Positions 7,608-13,502 of a stretch of DNA of 15,238 nucleotides are shown piece by piece. This DNA comes from JADGGV01 sp035715725 (GTDB lineage: Bacteria > Gemmatimonadota > Gemmatimonadetes > Longimicrobiales > RSA9). The DNA is taken from the NCBI GenBank assembly GCA_035715725.1, contig DASTKT010000179.1:1-15238 (forward strand), read 5' to 3'. Position 1 is the stretch's first letter. Each line of letters starts with the position of its first letter. Made by a program: the position numbers and the translations under genes. The notes beneath the pieces are model-generated. The model was not told the DNA's origin and made no database searches. It saw only the letters and a list, made by a program, of their open reading frames with translations.

Positions 7608-8616
7608 CGTGCCCGCCCGGTGGCCGCCCGGCGAGGAGTGCGGCGAGTCCCCGCAGCGAGCCGACGCCGTAGCTGAAGTGGAGGAGGGGGAAGACCAGCA
7701 TGGCGAGCGCCGCGCTCCGCGGCCCGGCCCGGCGCACGAGCGACGCGGCGCTCGCGAGATCGGCGAGGCCGTAGACCGCCCCGAGGGCGGCCAGCCCGGG
7801 CCGCGCCGCCGGCAGCGCCACCGCCGCGAGCGCGGCGGCGAGGGTGGCCGCGACGAACACCGCCGGCACCACCTGGCGCACCGTCAGGACGCGGCCGACC
7901 TTGTGCGCGACCAGCGGCTTGAAGAGACCGTACTGGTAGAACATGCGCGCGACCTGCTCGAGCGTGGCGCGGGCGTAGTAGCGCGAGGCGATCTGCGGGA
8001 CCAGGAGGATCCGCCCCCCCCGCCGCAGCAGCCGGAGGTTGAGCTCGTCGTCCTGATTGCGCACGAGCTCCTCGTCGAAGAGGCCGATCCGCTCGAAGAC
8101 GTCGCGGCGGTAGCAGCCGAAGGGCACCGTGTCCACCCAGCACGGCGCGGCGGCGCCGATCCGGAAGCGCGAGTTCCCGACGCCGAACGGCCGTGTCATC
8201 GCCCCGGCGATGGCACGGCCGACGACGTCGTCGCGACCGGGGCGGGTCTCGCACACGCCGCCGACCACGTCCGCCCCGCTCCGCTCGAGCCACGCGACCG
8301 ACTGCGAGAGGAAGTCGGCGGGATACTCGTTGTGCGCCCCGACGAGCACGATGCAGTCGCCGCGGGCGGCGCGTACGCCGAGGTTGAGCGCGACGGGGGT
8401 CGTGCGGCGCGGGTTGTCGAGGAGCCGCACCGCCGGGTGCGCCGCGGCGTAGCGGGCGACGAGCTCGCGGGTGCCGTCGTCGCTCATGCCGTCCACCACG
8501 AGCACCTCGAGCCGGTCGGCGGGGTACTCGCCGTCCAGGATCGAGGCGAGACAGCGCTCGATGTAGTGCGCCTCGTTGCGGCACGGCACGAGGACCGAGA
8601 CGAGCGGGGCGGTCAT
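7579..8616 (-). CDS. ExoA-like GT2 glycosyltransferase with C-terminal membrane helices
   Basis: The 345-residue product has a GT-A fold: VSVLVPCRNEAHYIERCL (6-23), VVDGMSDDGT (40-49), and the acceptor/catalytic motif RNQDDELNLRL (186-196) typical of succinoglycan ExoA-type enzymes. Hydrophobic segments at about 248-270, 275-292 and 302-322 anchor it to the inner membrane. It should add one sugar to the lipid-linked repeat unit. The metal-binding DxD/DxH position reads LVGAH (Gly93) where relatives usually have an Asp, so metal handling or activity may differ. ATG 8616 overlaps the stop of the upstream GT4 gene (ATGA), with GGAG 5 nt before the start. The same frame stays open far upstream, antisense-like; that part is not coding. 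Confidence 0.93.
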   Translation of the reverse strand: MTAPLVSVLVPCRNEAHYIERCLASILDGEYPADRLEVLVVDGMSDDGTRELVARYAAAHPAVRLLDNPRRTTPVALNLGVRAARGDCIVLVGAHNEYPADFLSQSVAWLERSGADVVGGVCETRPGRDDVVGRAIAGAMTRPFGVGNSRFRIGAAAPCWVDTVPFGCYRRDVFERIGLFDEELVRNQDDELNLRLLRRGGRILLVPQIASRYYARATLEQVARMFYQYGLFKPLVAHKVGRVLTVRQVVPAVFVAATLAAALAAVALPAARPGLAALGAVYGLADLASAASLVRRAGPRSAALAMLVFPLLHFSYGVGSLRGLAALLAGRPPGGHDAAAVPLTR

Positions 8617-9869
8617 GCGGACTCCAGGGCCGGCGCGCGCCGCGTCGCCGCGAGTCGGGCGGCGAGCGCGCGGCCGTTGCGCCAGAGATCGAACACCTCC
8701 TCGCAGCGGGCGCGCGCCGCCCGCGCGAGCCGCGCCCGCTCCGCGGGCGCGGCGAGCAGCGCGGCGATCGCCGCCTCGAGCGCCGCCCCGTCGCCCGGCG
8801 GGACGAGCACGCCGCAGCGTCCGTCGTCGAGCATCTCGGGGATGCCGGCGAGCCGCGAAGCGACCACGGGGGTGCCGACGGCCATCGCCTCCTTCACCAC
8901 CGTGGGCATCGCGTCGGGGGCGACCGACGGATGGACGAGGAGCGTGGCGCGGCGCATCGCCTCCTCGACCTCGGCCGGCGCGCGCCAGCCGGCGAAGACG
9001 ACCCGGTCGCCCACGCCGGCCTCGACGGCGAGGGCGCGCAGCGCCGGCTCGGCCTCGCCCGCGCCGATCAACTCGACCGTGACCGGCCAGCCGCGGCGGC
9101 GCAGCGCGCCCGCGGCGCGGACGAGGTGGTCGAAGCCCTTGAGTGGCTCCAGGCGGCCGACCCCGAGGAGGTGCGCGGGGGGCCGCGGGTCGGGCACGAA
9201 GCGCGTTGCGGCGAGATCGAGTCCCAGATGGTGCAGATGCACCTTCGGGGCGAGCCGCGGCCAGACGGCGGCATACGCGCGGGCGAGATAGCGGCGGTTG
9301 TAGTCGCAGACGATGAAGACGTTGTCGGCGTGGAGCATCTTCTCCGCCAGGAAGGCCGGCCGCTCGTAGAGATCCATGCGCGCGTGCACGAACATGGAGA
9401 ACGGCACCGCCGCGCCGGTGAGGCGGTGGTAGAGATACGCGGCGCTCGCGCTGTAGTTGCCCCAATAGGCGAGCACGTGGTCGTAGGCGTCGGCGGGATG
9501 CCGCCGGGCCCAGGCCCACGCTTCCAGCGCGGCGTAGAGCGACTTCGCGGCCGGTCCCGGGCCATAGCGCAGCGCCGCGCGGGTGATGGCGCCGGCGTCG
9601 CGCACGAAGCCGGGCAGCCGCCGCCCGGCCGCGGCGCCGCGGCCCCGGGCGGGCAGCGCCGCCGCGAGGGGGGCGAGATGGTGGACGCGGGCCCGCGGCA
9701 GCACCGTCCCGTCGAGCAGTGGCGGCACGCAGTCCCAGAGGGCGGGGTCGAGCGGATAGAGCGGGAAGACGTCCAGCATCACGCCGGCCTCGATGAGCGC
9801 GCGCATGTCGCGCGCGAAGAAGGTCGTGAGCCGGCTGGGGAACTGGTTGGTGAACACCGCGAGCCGCAT
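8613..9869 (-). CDS. GT4-family glycosyltransferase (first gene of the EPS operon)
   Basis: The 418-residue product has the two Rossmann halves of a GT-B enzyme. The N-terminal acceptor domain starts MRLAVFTNQFPS, and the donor domain shows GVGRLEPLKGFDHLV (236-250) and the nucleotide-sugar-binding E-x7-E region with Asp319 in place of the first Glu (D-x7-E, Asp319/Glu327, APDAMPTVVKEAMA). It transfers a sugar to the growing lipid-linked unit. The frame is open to 9929, but ATG 9869 begins exactly at the family N-terminus and has a strong ribosome-binding site (GAGGGAGG). The gene starts the leftward operon, divergent from the riboswitch-controlled lipoprotein gene, so its promoter must lie in the shared 262-nt gap. 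Confidence 0.94.
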   Translation of the reverse strand: MRLAVFTNQFPSRLTTFFARDMRALIEAGVMLDVFPLYPLDPALWDCVPPLLDGTVLPRARVHHLAPLAAALPARGRGAAAGRRLPGFVRDAGAITRAALRYGPGPAAKSLYAALEAWAWARRHPADAYDHVLAYWGNYSASAAYLYHRLTGAAVPFSMFVHARMDLYERPAFLAEKMLHADNVFIVCDYNRRYLARAYAAVWPRLAPKVHLHHLGLDLAATRFVPDPRPPAHLLGVGRLEPLKGFDHLVRAAGALRRRGWPVTVELIGAGEAEPALRALAVEAGVGDRVVFAGWRAPAEVEEAMRRATLLVHPSVAPDAMPTVVKEAMAVGTPVVASRLAGIPEMLDDGRCGVLVPPGDGAALEAAIAALLAAPAERARLARAARARCEEVFDLWRNGRALAARLAATRRAPALESA

Positions 9870-9873
9870 CGGG

Positions 9874-9881
9874 CCTCCCTC
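9874..9881 (-). promoter_or_regulatory. Strong ribosome-binding site of the operon's first gene
   Basis: GAGGGAGG on the minus strand ends 4 nt before ATG 9869. It is the best Shine-Dalgarno sequence in the window, and it settles the start over the longer in-frame ATG at 9929. Confidence 0.75.
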
Positions 9882-9939
9882 GGGACCGCGCCCGGCGCCC
9901 CGGGGTGTCGCGGTTTTCGACGCTGTCAAGAACTTGCGT

Positions 9940-9969
9940 CTGGCGCACTGGCGCCACTGGCGCTATCCT
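9940..9969 (+). promoter_or_regulatory. Putative promoter with triple CTGGCGC repeat
   Basis: CTGGCGC occurs three times in direct orientation, at 9940-9946, 9948-9954 and 9957-9963. The last copy abuts TATCCT (9964-9969), which resembles a -10 box of high-GC bacteria. If that box is used, transcription would begin near 9976, giving a leader of about 155 nt that contains the riboswitch. The repeats would cover the -35 region and could bind a regulator. No consensus -35 is seen. Confidence 0.35.
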
Positions 9970-9973
9970 GAAT

Positions 9974-9992
9974 CGCCCGCTCCCCGCGGGCG
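9974..9992 (+). other. 7-bp GC hairpin at the start of the riboswitch leader
   Basis: CGCCCGC (9974-9980) pairs perfectly with GCGGGCG (9986-9992) around a TCCCC loop. It lies just downstream of the proposed -10 box, so it could form at the 5' end of the leader mRNA and protect it. No T-run follows, so it is not a standard terminator. Confidence 0.4.
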
Positions 9993-10003
9993 CTTCACTG
10001 CTG

Positions 10004-10020
10004 GACCCCCTTCGTGGGGG
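10004..10020 (+). promoter_or_regulatory. Possible expression-platform hairpin / anti-Shine-Dalgarno
   Basis: CCCCC (10006-10010) and GGGGG (10016-10020) form a hairpin with loop TTCGT immediately before the aptamer. CCCCTT at 10007-10012 is also perfectly complementary to the ribosome-binding site AAGGGG at 10121-10126, so it could switch between local pairing and hiding the start site. The switching is inference. Confidence 0.35.
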
Positions 10021-10022
10021 CC

Positions 10023-10110
10023 GCGACACGGCAAACCCGGCGAAAGCCGGTGACGCAAAGCTTCGAGGCTACCGTACGCCACGGCGTACCACGCCAGTCG
10101 AGCCGCCGAA
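10023..10110 (+). promoter_or_regulatory. Cyclic di-GMP-I (GEMM-I) riboswitch aptamer
   Basis: The conserved GEMM-I core is present in order. ACACGGCAAACC (10026-10037) leads into a stem CCGGC/GCCGG (10037-10041, 10046-10050) capped by the GNRA tetraloop GAAA. The invariant GACGCAAAGC follows (10052-10061). A second hairpin has GGC/GCC at its base (10067-10069, 10093-10095), a GGCTA receptor-like segment, and a perfect GTACGC/GCGTAC tip with a CACG loop. The closing GCCGCCGA (10102-10109) can pair with GGC at 10030-10032. The position equivalent to G20 of the Vibrio Vc2 aptamer is G (10030), as in c-di-GMP binders rather than the A of cGAMP-type variants. The 3' joining strand departs somewhat from the common GGTTGCCG form. 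It lies 22 nt before the start codon of the lipoprotein gene on the same strand. Confidence 0.9.
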
Positions 10111-10120
10111 CGGACCTGCC

Positions 10121-10126
10121 AAGGGG
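10121..10126 (+). promoter_or_regulatory. Ribosome-binding site downstream of the riboswitch
   Basis: AAGGGG ends 5 nt before ATG 10132, confirming that start. Only about 10 nt separate it from the aptamer, and GACC (10113-10116) can pair with GGTC (10125-10128), which overlaps its last two bases. Control of translation rather than of transcription termination is therefore likely. Confidence 0.6.
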
Positions 10127-10131
10127 TCTCC

Positions 10132-12177
10132 ATGCGTAGACGGTCTTACGCGGGCGCGCTCATGCTCACCTCCGCGCTCCTTTCTCTCACCACTCTCATC
10201 GGCTGCGGCGACCAGAATCCGCTCACCGAGGCCGGCGGCGATCCCACGGACGCCGCCCGCGGCGGCTGGCGCTACACCGTCAGCGCCGTCAGCGTGACGC
10301 CCACGAGCTTCAGCGTGGCGGTCGGCGCCACCAGCCAGCTCAAGGCGGCCGCGACCAACAAGAACGGCGACCCGGTCACCGCCACGTTCACCTGGCGCAG
10401 CGCCGACACGACGATCGCGCAGGTGGACGCCAAGGGCGTCGTCACCGGCCGGAAGGCCGGCAGCACGAAGATCACCGCCGCCAGCGGCGGCAAGACGGCG
10501 ACCGCGGCGGCCACGGTCACGGCCAGCGGCACCGGCGACACCACGTCGACGCCCGCGCCCGCCGCCACGGTCGCGAGCGTCGCCCTCACGCCGGCCACGG
10601 CGAGCATCGCCACCGGGGCGACCGTGCAGCTCCAGGCGGCCGCGAAGGACTCGGCCGGCAAGACCCTGACCGGCAAGACCTTCAGCTGGACGACGAGCAA
10701 CGGTGCGATCGCCGGCGTCTCGAGCACCGGCCTCGTCACCGGCGTCGCGGCCGGCACGGCGACGATCACCGCCACCGTGGACGGCAAGAGCGGCAAGGCG
10801 ACGGTCACGGTCACCACGAGCAGCGACGGCACCACCCCGACGACGCGCGTCGGGCGCTACGTCTCGCCGAGCGGCTCGTCGAGCGGCGACGGCACCGCGA
10901 GCCGCCCCTGGGACCTCGCCTCCGTGCTCGGCGGCGGCAAGTCGGTCGCCCCCGGCGACACGGTCTGGGTGCGCGGCGGCACCTACCGCGGCCAGTTCGT
11001 CAACTACCTCAACGGCACCAGCTCGAGCCCGATCGTGGTGCGCCAGTACCCGGGCGAGCGCGCGACCATCGACGGCAACCTCGTCGTCTACGGCTCGAAC
11101 ACCGTCTTCTGGGGCCTCGAGGTGATGAGCTCGAACCCCGTCTCGACGAGCAGCATGGGCATCAACAGCCGCTCGCCGGGCAGCCGCTTCATCAACATGG
11201 TCGTGCACGACAACGGCATGAGCGGCTTCGGCGTGTGGAGCGAGGCGCCCAACGCCGAGGTGTACGGCTCGATCATCTACAACAACGGCACGCACAACAA
11301 CCTCGATCACGGGATCTACGCCCAGAACAACACCGGCTCGAAGCGGATCGCCGACAACATCGTCTTCAACCAGATGGCGTACGGCATCCACGTCTACACC
11401 GGCACGGGCGGCTACATCCGCAACTTCATGATCGAGGGCAACGTGTCGTTCAACAACGGCACGATCAACGGCACCCAGGCCCCCGACGTCTTCGTCGGCG
11501 GCGACGTGGCCGCGTCGGGGATCACGGTCCGCGAGAACTACACGTACCGCAACGACGGCGCGATGACCGGCCGCTTCGGCTACACCTGGGGCCCGACGAA
11601 CGGGGACCTGAAGCTGACGAACAACTACTTCGTCGGCCTGGTGGACTTCACGCCCTGGTCCTCGCTCGTCGCCAGCGGCAACACGTTCTACTCGCGCGGC
11701 AGCCTGATCACCATGAAGAGCGCGAGCGGCGCCTCCTGGAGCTCCAACACCTGGTACCGCGACGCCTCGGCCAGCGCCTGGGGCTACAACGGCGGGAGCT
11801 ACACCTGGGCCGGCTGGCGCTCGGCGAGCGGGCTCGGCGGCAGCGACGCCGTCGCGGGCACCCAGCCGAGCGGCGTGAAGGTCGTCGTGCGGCCGAACCA
11901 GTACGAGCGCGGCCGCGCCAACGTCATCGTCTACAACTGGTCGCAGCAGGGCTCGGTCAGCGCGGACCTCTCGAACGTGCTGCGCGTCGGCGATCGCTAC
12001 ACCGTGCGCAACGTGCAGGACTTCTACGGCACCCCGGTGCTGACCGGCACCTACGGCGGCGGCAGCATCTCGATCCCGACGTCCGCGGTCGCGGCGCCGC
12101 GGCCGATCGGCCGGAGCACGACGACGGCGCCCACCACGGGCCCGACGTTCAACGTGTTCGTCGTGACGGCGGGGTAA
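10132..12177 (+). CDS. BIG2 + right-handed parallel beta-helix lipoprotein
   Basis: The 681-residue product has a lipoprotein signal (basic start, hydrophobic core, lipobox LIGC, Cys25). Two BIG2 immunoglobulin-like domains follow (about 52-130 and 147-227), separated by a Thr/Ser/Pro-rich linker and acting as a likely stalk. A right-handed parallel beta-helix at about 242-575 starts RYVSPSGSSSGDGT, continues with 'PGDTVWVRGGTYRG', and has many Asn/Gly-rich 'NN.f..n' turns. A C-terminal beta domain runs from about 582 to 681. Such beta-helices are found in polysaccharide lyases, mannuronan epimerases and binding proteins; I cannot place a catalytic triad, so activity is unproven. It should sit on the cell surface or in the periplasm. 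The gene is single and divergent from the EPS operon. Its leader carries the c-di-GMP riboswitch, which implies second-messenger control of this protein. The BIG2 style suggests Gemmatimonadota. Confidence 0.92.
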   Translation: MRRRSYAGALMLTSALLSLTTLIGCGDQNPLTEAGGDPTDAARGGWRYTVSAVSVTPTSFSVAVGATSQLKAAATNKNGDPVTATFTWRSADTTIAQVDAKGVVTGRKAGSTKITAASGGKTATAAATVTASGTGDTTSTPAPAATVASVALTPATASIATGATVQLQAAAKDSAGKTLTGKTFSWTTSNGAIAGVSSTGLVTGVAAGTATITATVDGKSGKATVTVTTSSDGTTPTTRVGRYVSPSGSSSGDGTASRPWDLASVLGGGKSVAPGDTVWVRGGTYRGQFVNYLNGTSSSPIVVRQYPGERATIDGNLVVYGSNTVFWGLEVMSSNPVSTSSMGINSRSPGSRFINMVVHDNGMSGFGVWSEAPNAEVYGSIIYNNGTHNNLDHGIYAQNNTGSKRIADNIVFNQMAYGIHVYTGTGGYIRNFMIEGNVSFNNGTINGTQAPDVFVGGDVAASGITVRENYTYRNDGAMTGRFGYTWGPTNGDLKLTNNYFVGLVDFTPWSSLVASGNTFYSRGSLITMKSASGASWSSNTWYRDASASAWGYNGGSYTWAGWRSASGLGGSDAVAGTQPSGVKVVVRPNQYERGRANVIVYNWSQQGSVSADLSNVLRVGDRYTVRNVQDFYGTPVLTGTYGGGSISIPTSAVAAPRPIGRSTTTAPTTGPTFNVFVVTAG

Positions 12178-12191
12178 GCGGGGGCCCCGCA

Positions 12192-13502
12192 TCATCCCTC
12201 GCGCGCCCCGCTCCGTACGGCCCACGGCCCGACCTCCCGGTCGGGCCGTGTGGCGTTCGGCCCCTGCCCCGCCAGCGCCCGCGCGGCCGCGGCGACCGAC
12301 GGCCGGCCGCGGCGCTCGGCGATCGCCGCGTAGCGCGCGAGGAGCCGGTCCGCGAGGCCGTGCGCGCCGTAGAGCGACTCCACGCGCCGCCGGCCCGCCG
12401 CCCCCAGGGCCCGCCGCCGCACTTCGTCGCGCGCGAGGGTGACGACGCGGGCCGCGAGCGCCGCGACGACCGCCGCCTCGCCGTCCGGGGCCGGCACCGG
12501 CAGGACATACCCGGTGCGCCCCTCGTCCACCAGCGTCGCGCTGTCGCCGGCGGCGGTCGTCACGACCGGCAGCCCGGCGGCCATCGCCTCGAGCAGCACG
12601 TTCGGCACTCCTTCGTGATCGGCGGTATGCAGCAGCAGGTCGCCGGTGCGCAGGAGCGCGGGGATCGCGCGCTGCCCGCCGAGAAAGGCGACGGACTCCG
12701 CGTCGAGTCCCAGGCGCTCCGCCTCGGCCTCGAGCCGCACGCGCTCGGGCCCGTCCCCCGCGACGACGAGGTGGAGCCCGGGCTCCTCCCGCCGCGCGGC
12801 CGCGACGACGGCGAGCAGCCGGTCCAGCCGCTTCGCGGCCACGAGCCGCCCCACCGCGACGATCCGCACCGCGTCCCGTGCACGCGGCCGAAGCCGGGCG
12901 GGCAGTGCCGGCGCCGGCTCGGCGGCACGCCGGTCGAACTCGTCGAGGTCGATGACGTTCGGGAGGACGTGCACCCGCTCGGCCGGCACGCCGAGCGCCT
13001 CGGCGCGGCGCCTGGCGCAGGCTGCATTGACCAGCAGGTCGGGCGGCAGACGCAGCAGCGCGCGGCCCCAGGAGCCGTGGCTCTCGAGCTCGTGCGCGAG
13101 GTCGTTGCGCACCGCGCCGATCGCGAGCGCGCCCAGGAACGGCGCGGCGAGCGAGACGTAGAGGTTCGCGAAGAAGTGCGCCGCCTGCAGCACGTGGGGG
13201 CGCGAGTCGCGCAGCGCGGCGAGGAGGGCCGCGAGCCGGGCCGGCGGCGACGTCCGCCGGCCGATCCAGCACGGCGCCAGTCCGTCGTCCGCGAGCGCGC
13301 GCTCGTACCACTCGCCCCGGGTGAGCGACAGCACCCGCACGTCCGCCCCGGCGCGATGCAGCGCCCGCGCCATGGCGGCGAGCTGCTTCTCCGCCCCGCC
13401 CCGGCCCAGCGTTCCCGCCACGAATGCGACCCGCAGCCGCTCGACGCGCTCGCCGGGCAGGCCACCGCCGCCTCGCCCGGGCAGCGCGCTCACCGCCGCC
13501 AT
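12192..13502 (-). CDS. GT4-family glycosyltransferase
   Basis: The 436-residue product is a GT-B enzyme: RVAFVAGTLGRGGAEKQLA (24-42) with the Gly-rich acceptor loop, PNVIDLDEFDRR (181-192), IVAVGRLVAAKRLDRLL (214-230), VVAGDGPER (246-254), and the canonical E-x7-E donor motif Glu297/Glu305 in HEGVPNVLLEAMAAG. It adds a sugar to a glycan in the cytoplasm. Its start overlaps the ligase gene. ATG 13502 gives a 13-nt overlap, while GTG 13493 would give a GTGA 4-nt overlap like other junctions here, and both are plausible. The last about 20 codons run through a strong hairpin (12223-12250). The stop lies only 14 nt from the stop of the convergent lipoprotein gene. Confidence 0.94.
   Translation of the reverse strand: MAAVSALPGRGGGGLPGERVERLRVAFVAGTLGRGGAEKQLAAMARALHRAGADVRVLSLTRGEWYERALADDGLAPCWIGRRTSPPARLAALLAALRDSRPHVLQAAHFFANLYVSLAAPFLGALAIGAVRNDLAHELESHGSWGRALLRLPPDLLVNAACARRRAEALGVPAERVHVLPNVIDLDEFDRRAAEPAPALPARLRPRARDAVRIVAVGRLVAAKRLDRLLAVVAAARREEPGLHLVVAGDGPERVRLEAEAERLGLDAESVAFLGGQRAIPALLRTGDLLLHTADHEGVPNVLLEAMAAGLPVVTTAAGDSATLVDEGRTGYVLPVPAPDGEAAVVAALAARVVTLARDEVRRRALGAAGRRRVESLYGAHGLADRLLARYAAIAERRGRPSVAAAARALAGQGPNATRPDREVGPWAVRSGAREG
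12223..12250. terminator. 12-bp perfect hairpin, likely terminator for the convergent genes
   Basis: CACGGCCCGACC (12223-12234) and GGTCGGGCCGTG (12239-12250) form a perfect 12-bp stem with a TCCC loop (plus strand). It starts 46 nt after the lipoprotein stop codon and is the strongest inverted repeat I noticed. There is no T-tract, which is common in very GC-rich genomes. It lies within the last codons of the minus-strand GT4 gene. Confidence 0.55.

Noticed and set aside
9924..9929. Perfect TTGACA on the minus strand as a -35 box for the EPS operon
   Set aside because: At 16-18 nt downstream there is only CACCCC/ACCCCG/CCCCGG, nothing like a -10 element. A promoter may be here, but I cannot support it.
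10023..10110. cGAMP-specific (Geobacter-type) variant of the GEMM-I riboswitch
   Set aside because: The selectivity position is G, as in c-di-GMP aptamers, not A. Promiscuous binding cannot be excluded without an assay.
12178..12190. GCGGGG/CCCCGC palindrome right after the lipoprotein stop as a terminator
   Set aside because: The arms are separated by a single base, so no stable hairpin loop can form. The 12223-12250 hairpin is the better candidate.
10069..13311. Long minus-strand open frame antisense to the beta-helix lipoprotein
   Set aside because: The product is a compositionally biased Arg/Ala/Val/Asp sequence with no fold signature. It also runs across the riboswitch and out of frame through the GT4 gene.
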